64,000 bases of DNA from Gp6-AA40 sp035571515 (lineage in GTDB: Bacteria; Acidobacteriota; Vicinamibacteria; Vicinamibacterales; UBA2999): NCBI GenBank assembly GCA_035571515.1, contig DATNCQ010000037.1:1-64000 (forward strand). Reading direction: 5' to 3'. The translations under genes were made by a program, and so were the position numbers. The notes beneath the pieces were generated by a model, which ran no database searches, was not told where the DNA came from, and was given only the letters and a program-made list of their open reading frames with translations. Positions 25,987-34,104 of the stretch are shown here, piece by piece. The first letter of the stretch is position 1; every line of letters starts with the position of its first letter.

Positions 25987-26997
25987 TTGGCACATCCGAT
26001 CGATTTGAAAGCCGCCATCACGCTCGACCTGGAAGAGACGGCGGCACGCCTGTCGTCGGCATTGCGGGAGGCGGTGGAACGGAAGCTGCGGCGACGCGGT
26101 CTCGTCGTCGCGATTTCAGGCGGGATCGATTCGGCGTGCGTGGCGGCGCTGGCCGTGCGGGCGTTCGGCCCGAGGCGCGTGTTCGGGCTGATGCTGCCGG
26201 AGCGCGACTCGAGTCCCGAGAGCACGAGGCTCGGGCAGGACCTTGCGAACGCGCTCGGGATCACCTTCCTCGTGCACGACATCGCCCCGATGCTGGCTGC
26301 CGCGGGGTGCTACGCCGCGCGCGACGAAGCCGTGCGTTCGGTGTACCCGGAGTTCACCGGCGAGGAGCGCTGGAAGATCGTGATGCACGGCGACCGGCTC
26401 GGGACCGACGTGCTGAACTTCTTCTACGTCGTCATCGAGCCGCGCGGCGGGGGTGAGCAGCGCCGCATCCGCCTGACCGCCGACGCCTACCTGCAGATCG
26501 TGGCGGCGACGAACTTCAAGCAGCGGTGCCGCAAGGTCATGGAGTACTACCACGCGGATCGGCTGGTCTATGCCGTCGCGGGCACGCCGAACCGGCTCGA
26601 GTACGACCAGGGGTTCTTCGTGAAGCTTGGCGACGGCGCGGCCGATGTCAAGCCGATCGCCAGTCTCTACAAGACCCAGACCTACGCGCTCGCGCGGCAC
26701 CTCGGGGTCACCGAGGAGATTCTCAACCGCGAGCCGACGACCGATACCTACAGCCTCGAGCAGTCACAGCAGGACTTCTACTTCTCGGTTCACTACTCGC
26801 AGCTCGATCTCATCCTGTGGGGAAAGAATCACGGATTGCCGGCATCGGAGGTCGCCGCGCAGCTCGGGTTCACGGCCGAACAGGTCGAGCGCGTCTACCG
26901 CGACATCGATCAGAAGCGGCGCACCACCGCGTATCTTCACGCCAGGCCGCTCCTGCTCGAACCGGTGCCCGAGCTGAACACCTACGCGGTCGACTGA
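25987..26997 (+). CDS. NAD synthase-family amidoligase (NadE-like)
   Basis: A 336-residue N-type ATP-pyrophosphatase of the ammonia-dependent NAD synthase family, without a glutaminase domain. LVVAISGGIDSACVAAL is the PP-loop. AATNFKQRCRKVMEYYHA, VAGTPNRLEYDQGFFVKLGDGAADVKPI and LYKTQTYALARHLG match NadE blocks. True NadE amidates nicotinic-acid adenine dinucleotide. Here the gene is last in an EPS operon, starts at a TTG one base after the ligase stop, and is longer than typical NadE (about 275 residues), so a dedicated amidation of an adenylated EPS substituent or small molecule is as likely as NAD synthesis. GAG(G) lies about six bases before the TTG. Its 3' end overlaps the convergent VanZ gene by 16 bases. 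Confidence 0.78.
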   Translation: MAHPIDLKAAITLDLEETAARLSSALREAVERKLRRRGLVVAISGGIDSACVAALAVRAFGPRRVFGLMLPERDSSPESTRLGQDLANALGITFLVHDIAPMLAAAGCYAARDEAVRSVYPEFTGEERWKIVMHGDRLGTDVLNFFYVVIEPRGGGEQRRIRLTADAYLQIVAATNFKQRCRKVMEYYHADRLVYAVAGTPNRLEYDQGFFVKLGDGAADVKPIASLYKTQTYALARHLGVTEEILNREPTTDTYSLEQSQQDFYFSVHYSQLDLILWGKNHGLPASEVAAQLGFTAEQVERVYRDIDQKRRTTAYLHARPLLLEPVPELNTYAVD

Positions 26998-28424
26998 CGG
27001 CGCGCGGAGGTGAGCGCCGCCACGCTGGTAGCCCGCACCTCGGTCCAGTCGTCGAGCCCACAGCGGCGAGACACGAGCCTGCCCGCGGCGAAGCCCGCCG
27101 CCGTCACGGCGATGCCGGTCAGGATGGCGGCCGCTCGCAGCGCATACGCGCCGTGGATCGCAACGACAGCCTCGCAGCAGAGCGCCGGCAGCACGATGCC
27201 GCACGTGGCCGCAACGCCGGCGTGGCGCCGGCGAAGCGCCGCGCCGAGCAGAAGGGCCGGGACCGCGAACACGATACCGCCAAATGTGACGAGGGCTCGC
27301 CAGAACGCGGTGTGCCGGAGCGTCAACGGCCAGTAATCCGACTCCCGAAGCAAAGCCGACAGCGTGGCCTCCGGGCCAAGCAGGATGTCTCCGTCACCCG
27401 CGCCGTCGCTGGTGCGAATCGACGCCGTCACGCCGCGCACGCTGATCACGATTCGGCGCGGCCGCGTCGTCGGGTCGAGGGCGCCGGGGAACTCGAGTTC
27501 CGTGCGCATCGCGCCTTCCCGGTCGAAGCGTGAACGCCACCGCAGCGCCATGCGCGTCTCGTCCTGGGCGATCGCGAGGTGCTGCGTGGCATCGGCGCCG
27601 GCGATCGCGAGCATCGGCGCGCGGCCGGCCGGGGCGCGGTCGACGCGGTCGAGCGTCAACGCAAGCGTGAACGACGAGTCGAGGCGGCCTCGCTGCGTCG
27701 GGGCGGCGCCAGCATCCCCCTGTGTGGCAACAAGCGAATCGCGCAATCCGCTGGGGACCTGGTCGTCGAGCAACTGCCGCCTCTCGTCCGGGCTCGCCGC
27801 ACGGTTGAAGACGACGACATCGCGGAGGGCGCCGGAGGAAACGCCTTCGCCGTCGACGATGGCAGGCGTCGTCGTTCCGAAGGGCTGACTGACGACCCCG
27901 CTCGCGAGCACCCAGGAGGTGATGACGGCGAGCGCGACGTTGACACCGACCATCGCCGCGGCCGTCAGCGACGGGACGCGGACTGCGATCGCTCGCAGCC
28001 ACGCGAACGCGCGCGGCGCGGCACGAAGGACCGCCACACCTGCGATGGCGCCGCCGGCGTTGCTCCATATGTCCGACACGTTGGGTGTGCGGCCGGGAAG
28101 GAATACCTGGAGCGATTCCACCGAGACGGTCATCGCCAACCCGGCGGCGGCCGTCAACGCAAGGCTCACGCGTTGCGGCATCCCGCGGGCGTCCAGCAAC
28201 CACGCGACGCCCATGCCGAAGGGGACGAACAGGAAGATGTTGCGCGGCAGGTCCAGCAGGGTGCTGGGCTCGACGGCGAACGCGCCGACGAACTGCCGCC
28301 AGTCGATCGGCCGGAACTCGAACGTAAAGGGCCAGAGCGTGGCCACGCAGATGAAGAGCGTGCCGCACGCCAGCAGAAGGCCGCTCCGGCCCGCCGTCCT
28401 ACTTGGTGACGACAAACTCGCCAA
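26982..28424 (-). CDS. VanZ-family membrane protein with LamG-like insert
   Basis: A ~480-residue membrane protein. The N-terminal ~150 residues form a VanZ-like domain (LWPFTFEFRPIDW, LPRNIFLFVPFGMGVAW, SVESLQVFLPGRTPNVSDIWSNAGGA), a block common in EPS loci whose biochemical role is unclear. Residues about 180-330 are soluble and resemble a concanavalin/LamG-like beta-sandwich (SGALRDVVVFNRAASPDERRQLL), and the C-terminus has several more membrane helices. The start is a TTG (28424) inside the end of the carbamoyltransferase gene, so the exact start is uncertain. The tail overlaps the convergent NadE-like gene. It may detect or anchor EPS at the membrane; this is inference. Confidence 0.72.
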   Translation of the reverse strand: MASLSSPSRTAGRSGLLLACGTLFICVATLWPFTFEFRPIDWRQFVGAFAVEPSTLLDLPRNIFLFVPFGMGVAWLLDARGMPQRVSLALTAAAGLAMTVSVESLQVFLPGRTPNVSDIWSNAGGAIAGVAVLRAAPRAFAWLRAIAVRVPSLTAAAMVGVNVALAVITSWVLASGVVSQPFGTTTPAIVDGEGVSSGALRDVVVFNRAASPDERRQLLDDQVPSGLRDSLVATQGDAGAAPTQRGRLDSSFTLALTLDRVDRAPAGRAPMLAIAGADATQHLAIAQDETRMALRWRSRFDREGAMRTELEFPGALDPTTRPRRIVISVRGVTASIRTSDGAGDGDILLGPEATLSALLRESDYWPLTLRHTAFWRALVTFGGIVFAVPALLLGAALRRRHAGVAATCGIVLPALCCEAVVAIHGAYALRAAAILTGIAVTAAGFAAGRLVSRRCGLDDWTEVRATSVAALTSARRQSTA

Positions 28425-29895
28425 GAACCAGGGTGTCGACGCCCGACCCGTAGAACACCCGCACGGCGTCGCGCGGACTGCACACGATCGGCTCGCTGAA
28501 TCCGTTGAACGACGTGTTGACGAGAATGGGAACGCCCGTCGCTTCGCCGAAGGCCTGGAGCAGCCGGCGGAACCGCGGCGGCTCGGCGTCGCCGACGGTG
28601 TGCACGCGGACGTCGGCGTGCGGACCTGGCAGCACGTGACGGAACCGGCCGCGATCGCGCGGCGTGAAGTCGCACTCCATGTACGGCGACGAGGGCGGAC
28701 CGTCGAAATGCTCGCGCACGGACGCGTCGAGGCCGCTGAGGGCGTAGCCGCGCCACGGCTCCCGCTGTTTCAGGAAGCGATTCAGGTTCTCGAGCACGTA
28801 CGGCGAGAACGGGTTCGCCAGGATCGAGCGTGCGCCGAGTGCGCGCGGGCCCCACTCCATCGGGCCGTCGAACCAGGCGACGAGACGGCCGCGCTGCAGC
28901 GAATCGACTGCGATGGCAATCGCTTCGGCATCGGAGGCCCATTGGTAGCGCAGCTTGCAGTTGTCGAGCGTTCCCTTGATCTCTTCCGGACCGTAGGACG
29001 GGCCAAGGAACGGTGTAACGGGCTGGCGCCCATGATCGCTCGCGTGGAAGCCCGTGCCGATCGACAGTCCCGCGTTGCCCGGGTTGATCGGCACGAACAC
29101 GTCGTCGAAGCCGGCGCCGCGCTTCACCCTCGAGTTGATGCTGCTGTTGTAGAAGAGGCTCCCTCCGACGCAGAGCCGCGTGCTGCCGGGCAGATGCGCC
29201 TTGACCCGCGCGAGGAATTCGACGAGGAGATCGGCGATCTGCGCCTGCAGCGTGCCGGCCACCGTCGCCGCGGCATCGACGGACGCGCCCGGACCGATGC
29301 GGCCGCGAATCCGTGTCTGCCAGCCGTTCTGGAAATGCAGCCGATCTCCGTCGAGGACGAACAATCCTTCGAGCCGCTCGTCGCGGCCGCCGGGATTGAG
29401 CCGCGCCAGCGCCTCGAGGCGCTGCTCGCGGCCGGCCGACACGAACCCGAAGACCTCCGCGCATCCGCTGAGCAGGTCGGCGAAACCGGGACCGGTCCAC
29501 GGCCAGTCCACCCTCGTCACCGACGTTCCGTCGCCCTCCCAGACGCTGACGTGCGGCGCTTCGTGGTCGCAGACGACGATCGTCGCGCGCTCGAATGCTG
29601 AAGGGAGGAATGCGGAGCAGGCGTGCGCAAAGTGATGATCGAGCCGTGCCGGTTCGAGGGCCGCGGCCGGCGAGAGCGCCTCGGCCACCGCGTAGAGGCT
29701 CACGTCGCGGCGCTGGCGTCCCGAGCGCCGCAGCAGCTCGTCGAGCGCCTCGTCGGGCAGGCCGGTCCTGTTGAAGCCGGCGCCCCGCACGCGGGTGACG
29801 CGCTCCTGTTCGCAGATGCCCAGGATTCGATCGTCCGTACACAGCGTGACGCACGCGTTACGGGCCACACCGCCGAGACCGGCATACAGATTCAT
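28399..29895 (-). CDS. Carbamoyltransferase (NodU/CmcH family), first copy
   Basis: A 498-residue O-carbamoyltransferase-like protein. Such enzymes use carbamoyl phosphate and ATP to make carbamoyl-AMP and then transfer the carbamoyl group to a hydroxyl, often of a sugar. Seen here: the metal-binding LDHHFAHACSAFLPS; the Kae1-like nucleotide region with LCVGGSLFYNSSINS; and the YrdC-like C-terminal part with DGPMEWGPRALGARSILANP and GVPILVNTSFNGFSEPIVCSP. It is shorter and more divergent at the N-terminus than the second copy at 34.1 kb. It forms a two-gene unit with the VanZ gene behind its own promoter element. The leader contains a small TTTTTC/GAAAAA hairpin (29902-29917) just before the ATG. 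Confidence 0.85.
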   Translation of the reverse strand: MNLYAGLGGVARNACVTLCTDDRILGICEQERVTRVRGAGFNRTGLPDEALDELLRRSGRQRRDVSLYAVAEALSPAAALEPARLDHHFAHACSAFLPSAFERATIVVCDHEAPHVSVWEGDGTSVTRVDWPWTGPGFADLLSGCAEVFGFVSAGREQRLEALARLNPGGRDERLEGLFVLDGDRLHFQNGWQTRIRGRIGPGASVDAAATVAGTLQAQIADLLVEFLARVKAHLPGSTRLCVGGSLFYNSSINSRVKRGAGFDDVFVPINPGNAGLSIGTGFHASDHGRQPVTPFLGPSYGPEEIKGTLDNCKLRYQWASDAEAIAIAVDSLQRGRLVAWFDGPMEWGPRALGARSILANPFSPYVLENLNRFLKQREPWRGYALSGLDASVREHFDGPPSSPYMECDFTPRDRGRFRHVLPGPHADVRVHTVGDAEPPRFRRLLQAFGEATGVPILVNTSFNGFSEPIVCSPRDAVRVFYGSGVDTLVLGEFVVTK

Positions 29896-29941
29896 CGCTG
29901 GTTTTTCCGCTGAAAAAAGGCCTGGATGACACGCGAACGAA

Positions 29942-29957
29942 GCAAGAAACTCACCAC
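29942..29957 (-). promoter_or_regulatory. Sigma-54-like -24/-12 promoter for carbamoyltransferase-VanZ
   Basis: Read on the minus strand: TGGTGAGTTTCTTGCT, with TGG, TTGCT and exact GG-N10-GC spacing. The start site would be near 29931, 36 bases before the ATG at 29895. Confidence 0.45.
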
Positions 29958-29991
29958 GATACGGGTGCGTGCTTCGCCGCTTCGCGCGGGA

Positions 29992-30015
29992 AAGTCTCCT
30001 CCCGCCGCGACTTTG
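29992..30015. promoter_or_regulatory. Inverted AAAGTC pair upstream of the carbamoyltransferase promoter
   Basis: AAAGTC (29992-29997) and GACTTT (30010-30015) form an inverted pair with a 12-base spacer; the minus-strand half reads GAACAAAGTCGCGG. It lies 35-60 bases upstream of the -24 box, a position suited to an activator site. Confidence 0.35.
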
Positions 30016-30049
30016 TTCCGCTCGGCGTGCGCTGCAGGGACCGCGGATG

Positions 30050-31174
30050 CTAGGCGCGAGGTGGGGTCGGGCTGGCGAGCCACGCGCCGGCGAGCGTCCG
30101 CCAGTGGCCGCCACGCGCGCTGCGGAGCGCTGCGCGAGCCTTCTCGCCAAGCAGCAGGAAGGAGCTGACGATGGAGGGGTCGAGGGCCTGGCGCCGGCCG
30201 GCGAACGTCACGTCGCGCCCGTCACGGCCGGCCAGGCCCTTCTTGAAGGTGTACGTGCCCGGGTTCGCTGCGGCGTTGATGCCGTGCAGGTCGTACTCGC
30301 GCACGCCGCGCTCGCGCAGCAGCTTGACCGCCTCCCATTGAACGAGATACGAACCAGACGTCCGCATCCCGAGCTCGTTGGTGGCGCCGAAGAGGTACAG
30401 GGCCGTGTCGTTCATCCCGCTGACGATGGCGCCCGCACACGGCTCGCCGTTGGCGCGCGCGATGATGACCGTCATCTTCAGGCTGTCGGGCAGCAGCGCC
30501 TGCAGGCGCAGGTGCGCATCGAGGTCGGCGCTCGGGGCGAACTGCTTCCGCTCGAGCATCTGCGAATAGATGCCGCCGAATTCCGTGAACAGCTCGGGAC
30601 CGGTCCCGACGGTCAATGTCAAGCCACCGCGCTCGGCCTTGCTGAGGCAGTTACGCCATTTCTTGTCGAGGGAGGCCCGCAGCTCCTCGAGCGACGGCGA
30701 GAGATCCATGACGAGCGTCTTCTCGGGCTGTGCCGATGAACCCGGCGCCGAGAATCCTTCCTCGGTCAGGATCCGCTCGCACGCGGCGTCCTCCTCCACG
30801 AACAGGCGTGGATTGAGCCGGAGAATCATTCCGCGCCTGCCGACGTACTCGTTGCGGAGCGCGCGCAGCGCCTGCCGGAAGTGATCGAGGTCACCCGCGA
30901 CGCCGCTGCGCCGCCACATCGGTCCCCACCGCAGGTACGCGATGCCGATGTCCGTGAAGGGCAGCGTGAACAGCCTCGTCTCGGCAGCCGCGACGACCGC
31001 TCCGTCCTTGACGAGGACGAGCCGGCCGACGCCCGGAAACGCGCGCGGCGCGACGCCTGACTGCCACAGCTGGTACAGGTTGGCGTCCGCAAACGTCCGC
31101 GTCAGCTCGAACCATCGCTCGTCGGCGATGGCGCCGGCCTCAACGGAATAACCACTCGTCAGGGGTCGAATCAT
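30050..31174 (-). CDS. FemAB-like acyl/aminoacyltransferase (GNAT fold)
   Basis: A 374-residue protein of the FemA/FemB/FemX-like double-GNAT superfamily. Family marks are LYQLWQSGVAPRAFPG, the KKWRNCLSKAERGGLTL helix, YSQMLERKQFAPSADLDAH, AGAIVSGMNDTALYLFGATNE and YLVQWEAVKLLRERGVREYDLHGI, then TYTFKKGLAG. FemX enzymes transfer amino acids from tRNA to lipid II, but copies in exosortase EPS loci most likely acylate or aminoacylate an EPS component. The start overlaps the stop of the deacetylase gene (ATGA). It is the last gene of the long minus-strand operon. Confidence 0.82.
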   Translation of the reverse strand: MIRPLTSGYSVEAGAIADERWFELTRTFADANLYQLWQSGVAPRAFPGVGRLVLVKDGAVVAAAETRLFTLPFTDIGIAYLRWGPMWRRSGVAGDLDHFRQALRALRNEYVGRRGMILRLNPRLFVEEDAACERILTEEGFSAPGSSAQPEKTLVMDLSPSLEELRASLDKKWRNCLSKAERGGLTLTVGTGPELFTEFGGIYSQMLERKQFAPSADLDAHLRLQALLPDSLKMTVIIARANGEPCAGAIVSGMNDTALYLFGATNELGMRTSGSYLVQWEAVKLLRERGVREYDLHGINAAANPGTYTFKKGLAGRDGRDVTFAGRRQALDPSIVSSFLLLGEKARAALRSARGGHWRTLAGAWLASPTPPRA

Positions 31175-32010
31175 GAACGGGTATGCCTCATCAGGCTTGT
31201 GAGGGCGCGCTTGGCGGGAATGGCCACCGACAGCCAGTCGTACGCGCCACGCGCCTTGAGCTCGAATTCGAGCGGCCAGTCTTCCGGCGTCACGTTGATG
31301 CGCCCGATCAGGACGAACGCTTCGTCGCGCCGCGATTCAATCACCGGTACGTTGGCGAAGACGCGGTTGTAGCCGGCCGTCTTCGCCTCCTCGAGCACGC
31401 TCGAGGAACACGACCCGTACGGCAGCGACAGCATGCGTACTGGAGCGCCCTGGAGACGCTCGAGGTACGACTTCGAGGCCGCGAGCTCCGAATGGATCGT
31501 GTGTGGCGGCAACTCCGCCAGGTGCGGGTGCGTCACCGTGTGCGAGCCGACCCTGACCCAGCGCGCGTCGAGCGCCGCGAGCGTTTCGGGCGACATCACG
31601 CGCCCGCGCCCGCCGTTTCTCGCCGCGACGGGAATCCATCGAGGCGACGTACCCATGTATCCGGTGGGGACGAAGATCGTCGCGGGGATGCGCTGCCGCG
31701 CGAGCACGGGCAAGGCGTGCTCGTACACGCTCTGGAACGCGTCGTCGAAGGTCACCGCGACCACTGGCCGTCCGTTGAGCGGCCGCTCGTCGTCGGCGAA
31801 GACCGGCGTCGCCCGCCGGCGCAGGTGCCGCATCTGCGCCTCGAATCGCGTGACGTCGCGTTCCTGCAGGGCGTGATACGTCAGCACCACCGGCGGCGCG
31901 GGTGGCTGCTCGGGGTTGACCAGGCGGGCGGCCGCGCGCATCGTGTCGCGGACCGCGACGTAGCCGATCGACACCCCGACGGAGAACAGACGTTTGAGGA
32001 GGCCCAGCAC
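31171..32010 (-). CDS. Polysaccharide deacetylase (NodB family, CE4)
   Basis: A 279-residue metal-dependent deacetylase. LTYHALQ is followed by the catalytic Asp motif AVTFDDAFQSVYEHALP. Next come TIFVPTGYMG, the zinc-binding HTVTHPHLAELPP and LPYGSCSSSVLEEAKTAGY. It should remove N- or O-acetyl groups from the polymer or the lipid-linked repeat. It has a hydrophobic N-terminus (LFSVGVSIGYVAV) that may tether it to the membrane, but no clear signal peptide. It is about the minimal CE4 length, lacking the extra C-terminal domain of typical XrtA-linked deacetylases. GTG start at 32010, directly after the glycosyltransferase gene. Confidence 0.85.
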   Translation of the reverse strand: MLGLLKRLFSVGVSIGYVAVRDTMRAAARLVNPEQPPAPPVVLTYHALQERDVTRFEAQMRHLRRRATPVFADDERPLNGRPVVAVTFDDAFQSVYEHALPVLARQRIPATIFVPTGYMGTSPRWIPVAARNGGRGRVMSPETLAALDARWVRVGSHTVTHPHLAELPPHTIHSELAASKSYLERLQGAPVRMLSLPYGSCSSSVLEEAKTAGYNRVFANVPVIESRRDEAFVLIGRINVTPEDWPLEFELKARGAYDWLSVAIPAKRALTSLMRHTRS

Positions 32011-32931
32011 TTAGTCCCGGTAGCGGAGGAGCGAGAACCCGTAATACGCGGTCAGGATGCCGCTGCAGTAGGCGAGCTTCTGAAAGACCCGCGTGGAGAT
32101 GTGCTTCCGCAGCACCAGCGTGAACGGCGCGACGGCAGCGCATCCGCAGAAGATGACCGCGTTGCGCACGATGGCGCCCTGCGAGGCGAGGCGCCCGGCA
32201 CGCATCCGCTCACCGTCCAGCGTCCCCGACCGGAGGTACCGCTTCACGTGGTAGGACGCCGTGCAGCGTTCCGGGGGAACCACCTCGTAGGCGGCCGCCT
32301 CGTCACACCAGACGAACCGCCGACCGGTGCGGGACTGGCGCCAGAAGAAGTCGCTGTCCTCGCCGCCCGTCCGCCCGAACGCGGGATCGAACCACGGCTC
32401 GCCGTCGGCAAAGATCGCGCGGTCGAGCAGCAGGTTGCCCGTGCGCGCATCCTTCGCGGAAATCGCCGTTCCCGTCGCCAGCCGGCGCCTGTGGAAGAAC
32501 GGGCCCCGTTGAATCCACTCGGGCGTGCCGGGCGCGAACTCCGGGATGACCGGGCCGAGGACGCCGTCCGCGGCGCAGGCTGTCAGCGTCCCGTGCAGCG
32601 CCGCCAGCCAGCCTGGCACCGGCGCTTCGTCGTCGTCGATGAAGGCGATGAGGTTTCCCGTCGCGTTGCGCACCGCGCGATTGCGGGTGAGGGAGATGTT
32701 CTGCTCGGGCTCGCAATCGTAACGGACGTCGATGATGCCGCGCTGCCCGGCGGCCACGGCGGTTGACTCCGCCGTGCGCCCGGCGTCGTTGTCAACGACG
32801 ATGACGTCGAAGGTGAAGGCCTCGCCGGCGATCTGCCGTTCCAGCGCGCGAAGCAGCCGATCGAGCAGCGCCGGCCGGCGGAACGTACAGATGCAGACCG
32901 AGATGCGGTCCCGGACGGATGGTGTGGTCAC
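32011..32931 (-). CDS. GT2 glycosyltransferase
   Basis: A 306-residue GT-A fold glycosyltransferase. ISVCICTFRRPALLDRLLRAL opens the nucleotide-binding half, VIVVDNDAGRT follows, and AFIDDDEAPVPGW holds the DxD metal motif. GRTGGEDSDFFWR supplies the acceptor-side acidic residues. A hydrophobic C-terminal tail (VRNAVIFCGCAAVAPFTLVL) suggests membrane association. It should add one sugar to the lipid-linked EPS repeat; donor and linkage are unknown. The GTG start overlaps the stop of the SGNH gene (GTGA), and the gene abuts the deacetylase gene. Confidence 0.85.
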   Translation of the reverse strand: MTTPSVRDRISVCICTFRRPALLDRLLRALERQIAGEAFTFDVIVVDNDAGRTAESTAVAAGQRGIIDVRYDCEPEQNISLTRNRAVRNATGNLIAFIDDDEAPVPGWLAALHGTLTACAADGVLGPVIPEFAPGTPEWIQRGPFFHRRRLATGTAISAKDARTGNLLLDRAIFADGEPWFDPAFGRTGGEDSDFFWRQSRTGRRFVWCDEAAAYEVVPPERCTASYHVKRYLRSGTLDGERMRAGRLASQGAIVRNAVIFCGCAAVAPFTLVLRKHISTRVFQKLAYCSGILTAYYGFSLLRYRD

Positions 32932-34091
32932 TGCTGACGGCGGGCCTGGCGGTCGGCGCCCTCGAGGAAGCGCGCGACGGTGTCGCCAATCACGTGGTAG
33001 CCGTTGCGGCCCGGATGCATGTCGCGATCGCTGTGGGTGTAGAGCTGGTTGGACACGTCGTGCCGCAACGCCTCGAGCGTGTCGATGCGCGGGATGCCGG
33101 CGTGGTCGAGGAACTCGAACAGCCGTGCGCGCGCCTGTGTCTCGCTGTTCACCGACTCCTTGATGACGCCGCCCAGGTGCCGCGCCGGGTCCCGCAGCAG
33201 GAAGTCCGCGAACACCATCTCCTTGGTCGGGATGATGACGACGGCCATTCTGGCGCCGCTCTCCTTGCAGAGATCGTTCATGCGCTGGAGCAGGTCCATC
33301 GTCACCCGCATCCCCTCGCGAACGGGGGCGCTGTTCTGATCCAGCCGGTCACGGATGGCCCTCGGCCGGAACGCCTCCTGGATGTGCGCCGCCGGCACGT
33401 CGAGGGTGGTCGTGAATTCATCCTGCCCGGACGCTGCGCGCCCGACCTGAATCGAGCCCTTCAGCGCGCCGAGCACGGGACCGTGCACGACGAGGCGATA
33501 CACGATGCTGTGCTGCGACAGCCAATTGCGGACGCTTGCGCTCGTCGACGTGTTGTCCGGCGGCGCTTCCCAGATGTCCGCGTCCACGTTCGAGAACGTC
33601 CCCTGGCGGAGGAATGACCAGTGCGGCTTCCCGTAGGTCATCGTGAACGCGTTCTCGAAATCGTCGCCCATGTAGAGGCCGACGATCACCCAGCGCGGAT
33701 GCAGCTTCAGCGCGCGCGTCTGCAGCAGCTGGTAATACTGGTTCGGGCCGTAGCCGCCGAGTGCCAGGTTGTAGACGCTCAGTCCCGTGTCGTGCGCCAT
33801 CACGTACGGCCACGAGTCGGCCATGGTGGCGTTGTTGCCGTAGGTATGCGAATCGCCGAGCGCCACGACGGACGCGGAGGAGGGGACGCTTCGATTGCGG
33901 AACCCCCATTTGTCGAACCCGGGCGAACCCGGCGCGATCCGGATCCCCAGGATGTCGTCGCGCTCGGTGGTCACGGACACGTAGTCGGCAGGATCGAGGA
34001 ACAACCGGGCCCCCGCCTCGCAGAGCAGGACCGCCGCCGCCAGCGAGACGAGCAGGACGAGTCCGTTTGCAGCCGCCGTTTTCAGACGCAC
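32928..34091 (-). CDS. SGNH/GDSL hydrolase-like protein (SxtL-like position)
   Basis: A ~387-residue membrane-anchored SGNH-hydrolase fold protein. The N-terminal anchor (GLVLLVSLAAAVLLCEAGARLF) is followed by SVVALGDSHTYGNNATM (block I Ser), NLALGGYGPNQYYQLL and the C-terminal DMHPGRNGYHVIGD with the catalytic Asp/His pair. Such proteins act as esterases or, in EPS loci, as O-acyltransferase partners (AlgJ/AlgX-like). GTG 34091 lies 13 bases from the carbamoyltransferase stop and follows GGGGA. Its place next to carbamoyltransferase, DUF5989 and SxtJ genes matches sxtL of the saxitoxin cluster, which also encodes a GDSL protein. Confidence 0.8.
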   Translation of the reverse strand: MRLKTAAANGLVLLVSLAAAVLLCEAGARLFLDPADYVSVTTERDDILGIRIAPGSPGFDKWGFRNRSVPSSASVVALGDSHTYGNNATMADSWPYVMAHDTGLSVYNLALGGYGPNQYYQLLQTRALKLHPRWVIVGLYMGDDFENAFTMTYGKPHWSFLRQGTFSNVDADIWEAPPDNTSTSASVRNWLSQHSIVYRLVVHGPVLGALKGSIQVGRAASGQDEFTTTLDVPAAHIQEAFRPRAIRDRLDQNSAPVREGMRVTMDLLQRMNDLCKESGARMAVVIIPTKEMVFADFLLRDPARHLGGVIKESVNSETQARARLFEFLDHAGIPRIDTLEALRHDVSNQLYTHSDRDMHPGRNGYHVIGDTVARFLEGADRQARRQQ

Positions 34092-34104
34092 GACAGTCCC
34101 CCGT

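Noticed and set aside
29902..29917. TTTTTC/GAAAAA hairpin as a terminator
   Set aside because: It lies in the leader just before a start codon and has only A-T pairs plus one G-C; a terminator there would block the gene.
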